A DNA stretch of 64,000 nucleotides from positions 1,798,001 through 1,862,000 of the forward strand of contig JAMZAV010000051.1 in the NCBI GenBank assembly GCA_024449915.1, given 5' to 3'. The notes beneath the pieces are model-generated. The model made no database searches, had not been told where the DNA came from, and worked only from the letters and a program-made list of their open reading frames with translations. Shown here piece after piece: positions 57,101 through 64,000 of the stretch. Source of the DNA: Sweltsa coloradensis (lineage: Eukaryota; Arthropoda; Insecta; Plecoptera; Chloroperlidae). A program made the translations under genes and the position numbers. Each line of letters opens with the position of its first letter. The first letter of the stretch is position 1.

Positions 57101-59182
57101 GGAGAACATGTTGGAAATAAATTCTACATGAATGTGGTCATCATCGAGCGGTCATCGAGTACCGGTATGTGGCTGCTCTGCCATTTTCCATTTCTACTCT
57201 GATCCGGTTTAAGAAATGGCTTAGCATGTTGTGATGCTCTTGGCCTACCATCAATAGGATATGAATAAAATATACCGGTACTCTACCCAAGTAGCTCTAG
57301 TACTGCGGATAACCTGTAGGCCTATATATCAGTCTGCAATGGCTGGAACCAAGGTCCAAAGCATATTGAACGTGCGTAATAGGCCATATAATAGCCTAGG
57401 CCTAGTCATTCACTCAATCTCAGTAGGCCTACATAATGGCAATCCATAGGGAACCTAAGTTTTGAAGGCGGGAAGGAAATTGGTTCTCTCTGGTCTCAGC
57501 GCCCATAAGAGTTAGCATGGTAAGAAAATGTAACTCATCGTATCTTTTGACTTGCGCCAAAGAAATCTAAACCAATAACATCACAAAATGCATAATTTTG
57601 TGAAGAAGAAGATGGCATCCTACTTTGCTCGATGACGCTTCCTAAATTCAAACTATTATGAGTTAAATGGACCCATGTTTGCGCGTTGTCGCAAATGTAC
57701 TCCGACTGAGCGGCAACCTAAGCGAGACGCAGCCACGTTGTGTGCAGCTGTGGCATCCTCGCTGTCCACGCGCCTGTCCATGGTTGCAACATTTATTTCG
57801 CATTCAAGATTTTGTTGGCACATGTAGGATATTTTATAAGTAATGTATAATCTAGTACAACCCAGTGACCTCACAGTAACCACAAAGCAAGTCGGATACC
57901 AAATGTGCTGATGCCACGGACAAAATGTTTTTACGTGCTTTTTCATTAGCAGTTTGGAAGGTTTGGCAACAGTGTAAATGTAGGCTAGAGTTCACTTTAA
58001 CTCAAAACAAATGTCATAAATATTTGTGATAGAGCAGAGTTCTGTACATCCACGCAAAGAGGAAAGATTAAAATTTCTTACAGTCAAATATAATTCCGGT
58101 CCGTGGTCGGGTTCACGCGCTATCGCTTACGAAACATTTAGCACGGGTTAATCGCCTATACCTCGCTGACGGGAGAGAACCGGACAACGCCCACATAGGT
58201 TCCCTATTGCATCGTGCAGCACAACCAGCTAGGTAGGCATAGCCCTCGCACTATGACTAGGACTAGAGAGCTTCCCTCCATAGACCAGTCCAATGCCCCG
58301 ATGACAGAATAACCATGACAGACCCTACATTCAAATTGAGACTCTAGCAGGCAACAACCCTATAGGCCTGAAGCTGCAAATTATTATTACTGGTGGAAAT
58401 CCAAAGTTCACGCTTCACTTCTCTATAGGCGGTACTCTTTCGGTTGGGAAGAGCCAACTTTTCCACTGTAACGGAAAGGATTTCGGGTGCGCTCTTATCG
58501 AAAATATCCTAGAAAGGCTAGCGCGGCGCACTGTAGCCAGCGGAAAGTTCGTAACTCTTTCGTATGGTATGCCCCACTTTTCAACACTGTTTTTTTTCCA
58601 TAAAACAATTCACCTCTAACGTCGCTATTTCAAACGAAAGTACTTTTCCTTTCAAAATGTTTCATATTTAAATTAGCAACGTTATAGGTTTTGTAGGTAG
58701 ATATTTTAGTAGAAAAAGGTTAGCACTGACCGCCATGTTTACATAGTGTTGTAAAAATGGGGCATACCATCCAAGTTCGGCTAACCTAACGTAAGTAGTT
58801 TTGTAACGGAAAGGATTTCGGGTGCGTATGTTTTCATTGAAAAAAACAAGTGTTGAAAAGTTGGCCATTCCCAACCGAAAGAGTGCCCTATAGGCTAGCC
58901 TAGGCCCTAGAGGCCTACACTAAAGGCCCTAGGCCTAGCCTAGGCATAGCTAGCTAGCCCTAGATAAGACTAGATTTTGAATGCTAAGCCTAGCTAGACC
59001 TAGAACTAGGTAGCCTAGGCTAAACCTAGGCCTAGCCCTAGGCTAGTTGAAACTGTGTCATATTATCTCACCTTGACAACTTCTCGTAGATAATAGGTGA
59101 AAAAGCCGGTTCCCAGTATAGCACCAACATACCACCTGGGTACATCAGACAAAATATCCACGGATGATATTATCCAATCCAT
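30003..59182 (-). CDS. ABHD3: ABHD3-like alpha/beta-hydrolase (phospholipase family), 8 exons
   Basis: This is a membrane-anchored serine hydrolase. Mammalian ABHD3 is a phospholipase acting on medium-chain and oxidised phosphatidylcholines. Exons on the minus strand, 5' to 3': 59182-59072, 54914-54748, 54418-54208, 43232-43120, 39915-39736, 38620-38569, 37349-37184 (or its duplicate 33908-33743) and 30196-30003. All GT-AG junctions agree in phase, giving 1194 nt and 397 residues (human ABHD3 is 409). An N-terminal hydrophobic anchor is at about residues 19-31. ILPGLTG and VVFNNRGLGG form the oxyanion side and TPRTYC follows. Ser198 lies in the nucleophile elbow GISMGG, Asp326 in CLSAADDPF and His356 in GGHIGF. 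TPRTYC favours ABHD3 over ABHD1. A 2.65-kb duplication of exons 6-7 complicates the 3' half. Confidence 0.92.
30551..30830 (+). repeat. 5S rRNA-derived SINE (SINE3-like)
   Basis: The first 120 bp (30551-30670) are clearly 5S-rRNA-like. GGTTAAGCAACATCGGGC and GTACTTGAGTGGGTGACC correspond to the 5S internal promoter boxes, and GGGAACACTGCATGCTGTTGGC to its 3' end. An unrelated body follows, ending in an A/T-rich tail near 30790-30825. The 5S part has several substitutions, so a working 5S gene is unlikely. The head-body-tail layout is that of SINE3 elements. It lies in ABHD3 intron 7, antisense to the gene. Confidence 0.8.
31130..31340 (+). pseudogene. LINE C-terminal fragment
   Basis: The words QHDLLGKHLYQI echo GHDLLAKHLHRIG in the LINE fragment at 53650-54060. 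They represent the C-terminal region of a non-LTR retrotransposon polyprotein. It is short, with frame damage outside the visible piece. Confidence 0.4.
31560..31856 (+). other. GC-rich leader of the Tigger fragment
   Basis: CG-rich sequence with two copies of CCGCCTAGCGACT about 50 bp apart (near 31656 and 31706), ending at the transposase start codon. It probably represents the element's own 5' region. No matching terminal inverted repeat was found upstream. Confidence 0.4.
31857..32468 (+). pseudogene. Tigger/pogo transposase, N-terminal fragment
   Basis: The ATG at 31857 follows a GC-rich leader. Residues 1-55 (MASKRKQFSLEDKLKILKAV, GDIAKEFGISPSTLSTF) form the CENP-B/psq-type helix-turn-helix. 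A second HTH (CENPB type) ends with TGWLKLFRRRFGVKSKRLYG. The DDE domain starts at IYNADETGMFYQLLPERTM, whose Asp is the first catalytic residue. The frame ends about 40 residues later, with the remaining catalytic residues missing. The full protein would be around 450-550 residues, so this is a truncated copy. A Tigger-like 3' end follows at about 33000-33125. It sits inside ABHD3 intron 7 on the opposite strand. Confidence 0.85.
33000..33125 (+). mobile_element. Tigger-like 3' terminus (copy 1)
   Basis: The end reads TTTTAACGAAATTATC, GTAACGAAATAAAAGCGGG and GACTTTTGACTGTAG, the usual style of pogo/Tigger ends (outer CTACAGTCAAAAGTC on the complementary strand). It is followed by TA. A second copy lies at about 36443-36567 in the duplicated block. 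A matching 5' end was not found in the window. Confidence 0.5.
33130..33710 (+). pseudogene. LINE reverse-transcriptase C-terminus (copy 1)
   Basis: Two overlapping frames give the typical tail of LINE ORF2: LRSIETRWDRIRNEDIRDQV, then after a frameshift LWFGHVKGMERTRLPRRMM, GRRPRGSPQQRW and DRRKWR. This fits the post-RT thumb region of RTE/Jockey-like elements. It ends about 30-40 bp before the exon 7 duplicate of ABHD3, in antisense orientation to that gene. Confidence 0.75.
33743..33908 (-). CDS. ABHD3: ABHD3 exon 7, proximal duplicate
   Basis: It has the same 166-nt exon as 37184-37349, with intact acceptor (TTTTCAG) and donor (GTAAGA). It could replace the distal copy in the mRNA without changing the protein. 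A LINE fragment ends about 30-40 bp beyond its donor. Confidence 0.8.
35156..35208 (-). pseudogene. ABHD3 exon 6 duplicate with one extra base
   Basis: This corresponds to 38569-38620 in the duplicated block. A run of T on the + strand gives GGTTAAAAAAC in place of GGTTAAAGAC, making 53 nt instead of 52. Splice sites are intact, but use of this exon would shift the frame of exon 7. The extra base sits in a homopolymer, so a sequencing error is possible. Confidence 0.75.
35373..35997 (+). mobile_element. TTAA-flanked (piggyBac-like) MITE, copy 3
   Basis: TTAA flanks lie at 35369-35372 and 35998-36001, with termini AGGGGCTAAAAACCC and GGTTAAAAACCCCT. At 625 bp it is the most complete uninterrupted copy of the family. 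It is absent from the sister block, so it inserted after the duplication or is polymorphic. Confidence 0.85.
36063..36085. repeat. Poly-T tract
   Basis: About 23 consecutive T residues in the 130-bp spacer between the two duplicated blocks. Confidence 0.9.
36585..37150 (+). pseudogene. LINE reverse-transcriptase C-terminus (copy 2)
   Basis: The duplicate of the fragment at 33130-33710, with a few base changes (for example WFGYVKGMERAR for WFGHVKGMERTR) and the same frameshift. It therefore predates the block duplication. Confidence 0.75.
37184..37349 (-). CDS. ABHD3: ABHD3 exon 7, distal copy, catalytic Asp
   Basis: 166 nt from SKTIREFDSNY through FGYKDVWDYYEAA to CLSAADDPFQPLE, ending one base into a Gly codon (G|GTAAGA). 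By eye it is the same as the copy at 33743-33908. Because 166 is not a multiple of three, including both copies would break the frame. Confidence 0.85.
38569..38620 (-). CDS. ABHD3: ABHD3 exon 6 (intact copy)
   Basis: A 52-nt micro-exon, GGTTAAAGAC to CTTCAG, between a TTTATAG acceptor and a GTAATT donor. It reads VKDNLSIGVEDLELVLQ and joins exon 5 (phase 2) to exon 7 (phase 0) exactly. The position and the charged helix match the family's segment ending DMDHVMKAK before SIREFD. Confidence 0.85.
38792..39735 (-). other. ABHD3 intron 5 remainder
   Basis: No repeat boundary or RNA gene recognised, apart from a G run at 39062-39071. Confidence 0.4.
39736..39915 (-). CDS. ABHD3: ABHD3 exon 5
   Basis: 180 nt beginning one base into the split Gly and reading LILGSFLAAKQESARKV, then VPWNVFCGTKSIEKPGVN and LCDTVR. 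It ends AG|GTAAGT in phase 2. It matches the cap region between nucleophile and Asp in ABHD1/3. Confidence 0.9.
40030..40260. repeat. Dispersed repeat related to 6720-6915
   Basis: It begins near GGATGAGCGAAGCGAAGACTT and continues with phrases matching the reverse complement of 6720-6915, such as CAATTTC and a GGTCC-containing middle part. Two diverged copies in opposite orientation; element type unknown. Confidence 0.45.
40261..43119 (-). other. ABHD3 intron 4, no other feature
   Basis: AT-rich intronic sequence with chance frames only. Confidence 0.4.
43120..43232 (-). CDS. ABHD3: ABHD3 exon 4, nucleophile Ser
   Basis: It opens TPRTYCAANNEDLTEV and ends with the nucleophile elbow GISMGG, whose last Gly codon is split (GG|GTAAGT). 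The acceptor is only 34 bp from a hAT MITE on its upstream side. Confidence 0.95.
43267..43652. mobile_element. hAT MITE with near-exact 8-bp target duplication
   Basis: It begins TAGGGGTCCAGGAAAATAG and ends TTCCCTGGACCCCTA. The flanks GTTATATG (43259-43266) and GTTAAATG (43653-43660) agree at seven of eight bases. The interior repeats the word AATAGTTTTAT several times. It sits 34 bp upstream of the acceptor of ABHD3 exon 4. Confidence 0.85.
43760..44215 (+). mobile_element. 3' end of a LINE or SINE with hairpin and TAAC tail
   Basis: The sequence ends with a short hairpin (GGGCACT ... AGTGCCC, 44146-44175) followed by a (TAAC)n tail at 44189-44206. This is the 3'-end architecture of several LINE groups and their partner SINEs. 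An open frame at 43749-44144 has proline/serine-rich composition and no recognisable domain, so it is not called as a gene. Confidence 0.6.
44701..45135. mobile_element. MITE family with GTAGGCTAGATC termini, copy 2
   Basis: Left end CATAGATATTGAACACC then TATTGTAGGCTAGAT; right end ATCTAGCCTACAATAGG then AATATCTATG. The interior is collinear with 21065-21494, in the same orientation. Confidence 0.8.
45136..46920 (-). other. ABHD3 intron 3, no other feature
   Basis: AT-rich sequence with no recognisable repeat boundary or gene. Confidence 0.4.
46921..49033. mobile_element. Large foldback element, three arms
   Basis: The left arm is about 46921-47635. The middle arm (47640-48285) and right arm (48296-49033) are both its reverse complement and direct repeats of each other. 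The outer ends read TAATCCTGTCAAATAAG and CTTATTTGACAGGATTA. Each arm encodes the same short frame (AKKCWLTNISKLVGDRQNVE and onward), conserved but with no recognised domain. The middle arm is truncated at its outer end, suggesting that it arose by internal duplication. It lies in ABHD3 intron 3. Confidence 0.85.
49034..50440 (-). other. ABHD3 intron 3, no other feature
   Basis: No gene recognised. Confidence 0.4.
50444..52616. mobile_element. Possible composite hAT remnant
   Basis: The left edge GTGGTGCCCAAACTCAAGCCC followed by GTGGCCCTCGGGACAC is a style common in hAT (Charlie-like) ends. The right edge AATGTGTGGCACCACTG mirrors it. No target duplication was seen and no transposase recognised. 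A second hAT-like unit appears nested at 51229-51972. Confidence 0.4.
51229..51972. mobile_element. hAT-like element with GCGCGGTT termini
   Basis: Left end ATGCGCGGTTCTAACCCC and right end GGGGCGG's complement context CCCCGTAAAACCGCGCCTG form a short inverted repeat. The G-rich block and the GCCCTGCAGGGCG hairpin near 51300-51330 match the interior of the hAT element at 59859. Flanking 8-bp sequences do not match, so limits are approximate. Confidence 0.5.
52622..53470. mobile_element. hAT element with exact 8-bp target duplication
   Basis: The termini CATGGGCGCCGG and CCGGCGCCCATG are perfect inverted repeats, flanked by CTGCCAGG at 52614-52621 and 53471-53478. At 849 bp it has no transposase. 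It is the sister of the element at 14836-15781. The exact flanks suggest a fairly recent insertion. Confidence 0.9.
53650..54060 (+). pseudogene. LINE C-terminal fragment
   Basis: The frame at 53729-54031 reads KMWSELVNTRKGRND, then TAQFRLDTGHDLLAKHLHRIG and a Cys/His knuckle CRLCGDGTQDRQHLF. This is the usual C-terminal region of non-LTR retrotransposon polyproteins after the RNase H-like part. The upstream RT is absent. It sits in ABHD3 intron 3, antisense to the gene and just outside exon 3. Confidence 0.75.
54208..54418 (-). CDS. ABHD3: ABHD3 exon 3
   Basis: It completes the split Arg and encodes DGGEVGLDW, the strand IIIILPGLTGNSQSDY and VVFNNRGLGG. It ends SFK|GTAGGA in phase 0. It carries the HG-type oxyanion region upstream of the nucleophile. 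Confidence 0.93.
54748..54914 (-). CDS. ABHD3: ABHD3 exon 2
   Basis: Starts QPILACSNGKFRDFL after a TTTTAG acceptor and includes YWPTFWCFESRLQT, matching the family pattern YYPTxWCWEGRxQT. It ends CG|GTAAGC with two bases of a split Arg codon. Confidence 0.9.
55210..55968 (+). pseudogene. CR1-like LINE reverse transcriptase, C-terminal part
   Basis: From about 55210 the translation reads YSLMGINLERED and DLGVWLHKQLKWEEQVNTV, with one stop and one frameshift. It continues as an open frame of 206 residues at 55348-55968. That frame holds AYKTWVRPVVEYAGSAWDPY, AVQRRAARRIM, VTEMFKDLGWENLEDR and YTFMGRTTVEWNELP. These are the hallmark motifs of the CR1/L2 RT thumb and C-terminus. The 5' half is missing, as is usual for truncated LINEs. 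It lies in ABHD3 intron 1, antisense. Confidence 0.85.
56100..56510. repeat. Short inverted pair with unrecognised frame
   Basis: About 30 bp at 56105-56135 (KAHSLIEEPG when translated on the + strand) recurs as its reverse complement at 56477-56505. On the minus strand the second copy continues as an open frame of about 60 residues ending APRFYDHHIQG and a stop at 56340. It is unlikely to be an ABHD3 exon. I recognise no family with confidence. Confidence 0.3.
56610..56990 (+). pseudogene. Second CR1-like LINE fragment
   Basis: Reads KRLNFVMRNLRG, then after an AGGCCTAGGCCTAG run continues KMKAYLEIVRPALEYA and, after damage, GRIANGRVKQRELFKKFK. It matches the order of motifs in the CR1 piece at 55348 but is more decayed. 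The AGGCCTA run lies inside the RT frame. Confidence 0.65.
56991..58422 (-). other. ABHD3 intron 1 region, no gene
   Basis: Contains scattered TAGGCCTA words (57320-57430) but no other recognised feature. Confidence 0.4.
58423..58894. mobile_element. MITE with 45-bp inverted termini and internal repeats
   Basis: The ends CTATAGGCGGTACTCTTTCGG and the mirrored CCGAAAGAGTGCCCTATAGG extend inward through GTTGGGAA and CCAACTTTTC. CTATAGG appears directly repeated at both outer edges (58423-58429 and 58888-58894). Inside, GTAACGGAAAGGATTTCGGG occurs twice in direct orientation (58468 and 58804), and ATGGGGCATACCAT pairs with an inverted partner at 58565. It lies in ABHD3 intron 1, about 180 bp from exon 1. 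Confidence 0.75.
58885..59045. repeat. CCTAGGCCTAG cluster beside ABHD3 exon 1
   Basis: About 160 bp of irregular CTAGGCC/TAGCCTAGG words, directly adjoining the donor of exon 1. Same character as 10560-10960 near SLC12A8. Confidence 0.75.
59072..59182 (-). CDS. ABHD3: ABHD3 exon 1
   Basis: It encodes 37 residues from MDWIISS to REVVK, containing the hydrophobic anchor WYVGAILGTGFFTYYL. The donor is AAG|GTGAGA and the junction is phase 0. The frame is open upstream, but no conserved sequence precedes this Met, and the resulting length fits the family. Confidence 0.8.
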
Positions 59183-59850
59183 GTTCACTAGAACGATACC
59201 TTCAAATGAACTTCCTGCAAATTTCGCTTTCGTAGGCCTATGGCAAGTGCAATAACTGTTTAATAGCCGCACATGTTTAGATGGTGCAGTGTTTAAAGAT
59301 TCTAATAGAGAGCCAAGCCAACACCTCCGTACCCTCGCAACGCCGATACTGCTCAGCACGATTTTCATACGCACTGCGCCAAATATCAATAAAATATCCA
59401 CGGACGTACTACCTTTTAAGAAAAGTTTTACCCTACGTCCTCACGTGTTCTCATTCATGTGTCACTGTCAGCCACAGGAACAAATTTCTCAGCAGGAAAT
59501 ACAAGAATGGAAATATTTTTATCAGCTTAGATCATAAAACAAAACAGACAGCTGTTATCAAATTATTACACCAGAGGCTGCTAGGCCTAGGTACAACAAG
59601 AAAACGAAAAGAAGTAGCTTGCCTAGATTGAAGCCAAGGCCTGGCTCTACATTTGAAGGTCGCAATAACCTAGACTTCAGACATAAGTTGTTTTCTTAAG
59701 CAATACGCTAGGAAAATGAAATAATTTGAACGCAAAAATTATGATTCGATTTACAAGTACAAAGAGGACTATATTAATAATTGTAATTTTAAAACATTGA
59801 AATTGGTACGGGACGACAATTAACCTAACATTTGATCAGCTGATCCCAGG
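59183..59850 (-). other. Upstream flank of ABHD3
   Basis: Presumed 5' UTR and promoter. No TATA box recognised. The + strand frames at 59281-59631 have no family resemblance. Confidence 0.35.
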
Positions 59851-59858
59851 ATGCGGGC

Positions 59859-60592
59859 AGGGTTGCCAGATATGAGCGCTGATGTCGCCGCGGCAACTTT
59901 TGAAGTCGCCCAAATGGGGGGGTCTGGGGGGGAACGCCCCAGAATTGCCCCGCAGGGCGTTTTTTTTTTCATGTTTTTTAAAAGGTGTATTCTTGACACT
60001 AAAGAAAAATTGGACAATTTAAGGGAGTATATTTATGGGTACATTTACTAGGCACAAAAGGTAAAAAAAAAAAACTCTAAAATCAAAAGTAAAATATATT
60101 CTTTACTCACGTGCTGAAACGATAATCTTGTAAAATCGGAGCCACTAAAATGATAAAAAACACCATCAACAGTTCGACACAACTTCACGTACGCGCACGT
60201 GCGGTCAAAAAACAACTGAGCTAGCTTCTGTATAGGCCTACAAAACGATACAGTTTAAAGATCAGCTATCTTCGAAATTCCACGTCTTGTATCCTAATGT
60301 GACATTTTTAACCAAACAAAACGCCGCGGACCGGGCAAAATGTAGTCGGTTAATGAGTATTCTGTATGATTTACCTAATATTTAAATAACAAAATACTAT
60401 TTAACAATGGAATAATTTCTGATAAACATTATTTGTGTTTGAAGCACGCTGTAGATTGAGAAATTTTTGGAAAAGTTTGGATTTTCGTGAAGTAGCCCAT
60501 TTCGGCGACAGGCGACTTCCGAAATATTTTGGTCGCTAAAAACATTGCTTGGTCGCCCAAACGGCGACAAATCGCCCAATGTGGCAACCCTG
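59859..60592. mobile_element. hAT element with exact 8-bp target duplication
   Basis: It begins CAGGGTTGCCAGATATGAG and ends TGTGGCAACCCTG, flanked by GATGCGGG at 59851-59858 and 60593-60600. Its interior has a G-rich block and the hairpin word GCCCCGCAGGGCG. Repeated GGCGAC words occur at both subterminal regions (possible transposase-binding sites). At 734 bp it has no transposase. Confidence 0.9.
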
Positions 60593-60611
60593 GATGCGGG
60601 ATCCCGGTTTC

Positions 60612-60882
60612 CAATGATATTAACATCTACAGTAGGCTAGATCCCGCAAAGGCGCGAGCGTACCAAATTAAAGCTTCAATCTAACCAACTCAAAATGGCG
60701 ATTTAGCGTTTTAATTGATGCTTTTTTAATGCAATAAAGTATTTTACTAGATTGTTTAATATGGTTTTAGCTTATGCAGCATGGGAATGCACAAATGCAC
60801 ATTGAATTTCAAGATGGCTTCTAAATTGACACGTCAGTTGACCAATGACTGCGGATCTAGCCTACAATAGGTGTTTAGATAT
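60612..60882 (-). mobile_element. MITE family with GTAGGCTAGATC termini, copy 3
   Basis: Left end AATGATATTAACATC then GTAGGCTAGATC; right end GATCTAGCCTACAATAGG then TAGATATC. The interior is inverted relative to the copies at 21065 and 44701 and shortened to about 270 bp. Confidence 0.75.
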
Positions 60883-63800
60883 CTGTGCCGGTTTCCCAGC
60901 TTCACCGCCACCTTCCGTCACGCCCACACGCAGAGACGAGATTTCACCGCCTCCATTTGAATTGACGTACCAATGACATTCAATTAATATGCTACGCAAA
61001 GCTTATTTATGTCATTGTTATATTGTATTGTTCTTCTTTTCTTCTTCTACGTACAGTGTTTAAAATAGCCAATGACATCAAATACTATCATCTATTTACA
61101 TATTTTTGTATACATTTGGTCACATATATTTTTTTTTTTAACAAAACAAGTTAAAAAGTAAAGGTTTTAATAAAGCAATTTTTTTAAATAAATTTTTTGG
61201 GTTTTCACAAAAAAAACAAAAAAAACAAAACCTAACAAAAAGTTTTATGAAACCCCAATGACTAAATAACTTTGCGAAATGCCCAATTGGTTGTAACAAA
61301 CAGCCCCCCGTCATCTTGAAACTTGGGGATCTTCGAACGCAATCCGTGCAACAAAACAAACAAACTACCCGGTTTCCCGGGGTTTGAAAATTCTCACAAA
61401 TAAATGGGGGAGTTGCCCCCAAACCACCAGGGGGGCTCTCCCCCTTGGCCCCCAAACAAAAAAACCACCAAAGCATTCCGTTTTTTTTTATCAAAAACCC
61501 CGAGTGATTTTTCCCAAAATTCCCCAAAACAAATATTAACCCATGGTTAAATACATTCCTACCCTTTTTAAAAAGGAAATTTTTCCCTAATTAAATTTTT
61601 GACAAATTTCCCTGCAAAAAAGTGGGAGTCCCATAGCATTTTTTTGTTGTGTAGGGCCCTTTTTTGCCAACCCCAAATTTTGTAATGTATTTGAAATGGC
61701 CATGGTCATTATGAACATATTACCTGTAAGTGTAAGTATTTAAAATATCTGTCATTATAAACATATTATTAACAACAGTCACGATGAACCACTCTATAAC
61801 GCAGATCCACACGGGTTGGGGTGCAGTGGACTACGTACTACTTACACTGCCCATATTCAAGAATTTTTTTTGTAAATGTTTCTTTGTTTTGACAGGCCCA
61901 GTGGGGGAGGGAAAGCATGCAATAAAAAAAGGAAATTTACTCGAGTAACAAAAAACACTTTAAGCTGTTTTTAGTAAGTTTAGTCTTGTTTAGTTTATTA
62001 ATTGATACATGAGGTACAATACACACACATTACAATATAGGTCAATTTTATTTTTTTGGTACTATGATTCATCACAAGTTTGTATGATGGTTTTTAATTT
62101 AAAGGTGCTTTGCTTTTTAAAAAAATGTAAATTGTGATTGCGAAAATGAGTAAATTGCTTTCACGTGTTACTTAGTTATCTTTTGAGTGTATATAACCAA
62201 AGTTCTATACTCAATGGTATAACGGATAACTTATGAGGAACTGCTCTGTGTAGTATGATTTATTAAAAAATTGTGTTTTGGTATTTTAGTTTTTTATCAT
62301 ATTGAGCACCGATTCTCATGTGAAGAGTCTAGAATTACACAAATTAAAATTTTTGGTAATTAATAACAAAGTGCAGAGGTAATATTTCATTCTTAATTAA
62401 TTAATAATTATATATGAATCTAGTTAACTCACTCCAACCCGCAAATACGCAAGGTTTTTTAAGAATAAGGAATTTTAAGGGCTTCAAAGGTAATGTATGA
62501 TACAAAATGGGTTTACATGCTATTTTTCTAGAGAGTTCGGGCATGGAAATCCCCCTCCTTCCACCCCCCCCCCAAACCCCCCACCCCACCCCCCTTAAAG
62601 CCCCCTTTTTGTATCTTTTCAATTTTGTGTTTTTTGTTTTTTGTGGGGGCCTAAATTCAACACTGCTTGCTATGAGTTAGCAGGCGAAAGGTTTTTTCCT
62701 AATAAATTGGGATAATCCTTAAATTAATACGAATAAAACCATAAGTTGTAGGACGTCCCACCACCCACCACCCAACACGAATAACTTATATTTAGTGAGT
62801 ATAGTGATTATTTTATAAGTTCAATTCACCCGCCATCAAGAGTTTCTCAACCAATGGGCAACCGCGCGGGTTTTCTACGGGGGGGCCCAAAACCTTCATT
62901 TTGTTTTAAAACACCTAAAGGCATGCACTTTTTATTTTTGGCTTTAACCTTAAACCCCCCAATTTAAAATCTATAGGGGAAGAAGATGGGGTTTAAATTT
63001 CCACTTAAGGCAGGGGTTTTTTTTAAATTGTTTTAAAACCTTATCTTTTCCCCCTCATCGTTTTCAAATTTGAAAAATTGTAAAAATAGAAAACGTTCAG
63101 CAATAAAAATGTAAATATTTAAGGTGTCAAATGGAATGTCAATTTTGATTTGACCTGAATGTTGAATCAAATCATCAATATAAAGTCCCAACCCAACTAG
63201 ACATTAATACTGAATTGTTTGCTTTATTGCAGATGAAAAGGAAAATATTCGCAAATTGAGGGGGAAAGTTTAAGATTCAACTACAGGGGGGCGATCACCC
63301 TAAGTTCTCCCAAGAAACATAAAAAAATCCCCAAGAAATAGGTTTGCATTGTCGAACACTTTTAAATGTAAAATTTTGAAATTAAAAAACCATTATTTTG
63401 GGCCCGGGGACGGGTTTAATAAAACTATTAATTTTGCGTTTTAAATTCTAGGTACAGCAGGGCCCTCGCTACCAAACAAATTGGGACCGGGCAACGATTT
63501 TTAAATATCAATATCTCGTTTCCCTTTGTTATCCCAATCAAATAATGTCCAAGTTTGGCTGTTAAACACCAAAAAATAAATACTATAGAATGTTTCATCA
63601 AAATTAGTAGGGCCCAAAATTTTTTTTGGGGAAACTTAACTGTGAGAAGGGTTTGTTCAATTCAATTAAATCAATTAAATTTTGCAGAAAATAGTTTTTA
63701 AAGGAAATTTAACTTCATCTCAATCGGTTAGAACTTGCAGAATACACTTCAAAAAAAAAAAATATTTTTGGGCCTTCTTTATTTTAAATTGCAAAATTTT

Positions 63801-64000
63801 TACTCACAAAAGAGTAACTCAAAAACTTTGAAACAAAATTTTGGGCGTACACTTTGCATAGCACGCTAAAAAAATTTTTTTCCCCCAAAAATTTAAAGGC
63901 CCCAAAAATTTGTCTGTGTCAAAAAAAGTCCATCCACCAAAAAATTTTTTTTTATTTTTTATTATGTAAATTTGTAATGTTTTTATTTATATACCCAGGA
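60883..64000. other. No gene; homopolymer-rich tail of the window
   Basis: From about 61130 the sequence is unusually full of runs of A, T, C and G (for example near 61190-61220, 61430-61450, 62560-62595, 63955-64000). Open frames here are rich in Phe, Gly and Pro from those runs and match no family. Confidence 0.5.

Noticed and set aside
61138..61527. 129-residue minus-strand frame
   Set aside because: It is built from homopolymer runs and shows no family pattern.

Overview
This window is animal (metazoan) nuclear DNA. It is AT-rich and intron-rich, carries GT-AG spliced genes, and is crowded with DNA transposons and LINE remnants. There are no operons, bacterial promoters or CRISPR arrays. 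The word AGGCCTA/TAGGCCTAC recurs throughout and clusters near both gene starts. From memory, such words and this transposon mix suggest a marine invertebrate deuterostome such as an echinoderm or hemichordate, but that placement is weak.

Two protein genes can be supported, facing each other tail to tail about 10.6 kb apart. On the + strand, 11242-19377 encodes an SLC12A8-like cation-chloride-cotransporter-family carrier of 679 residues from two exons: a short N-terminal exon and one 1.83-kb exon holding the whole membrane core. On the - strand, 59182 down to 30003 encodes an ABHD3-like alpha/beta-hydrolase (phospholipase family). I assembled it from eight exons whose splice phases all agree: 397 residues with the catalytic Ser, Asp and His in place. 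The two proteins have no obvious joint pathway beyond being membrane proteins.

Within ABHD3, a roughly 2.65-kb segment carrying exons 6 and 7 is tandemly duplicated (about 32683-36011 and 36141-38791). Exon 7 looks unchanged in both copies. Exon 6 of the copy nearer the 3' end has one extra base and would shift the frame. A 625-bp TTAA-flanked element sits in only one copy.

The rest is mobile DNA. 1-1660 and 46921-49033 are large foldback (inverted-repeat) structures. hAT elements lie at 3562, 11893, 14836, 26989, 43267, 52622 and 59859, several with exact or near-exact 8-bp target duplications. TTAA-flanked elements form one three-copy family and one 308-bp MITE. A third MITE family has three copies at 21065, 44701 and 60612. 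A Tigger/pogo transposase fragment is at 31857. LINE pieces include CR1-like ones at 55210 and 56610. A 5S-rRNA-derived SINE starts at 30551. The last 3 kb is unusually rich in homopolymer runs and may be poorly polished sequence.
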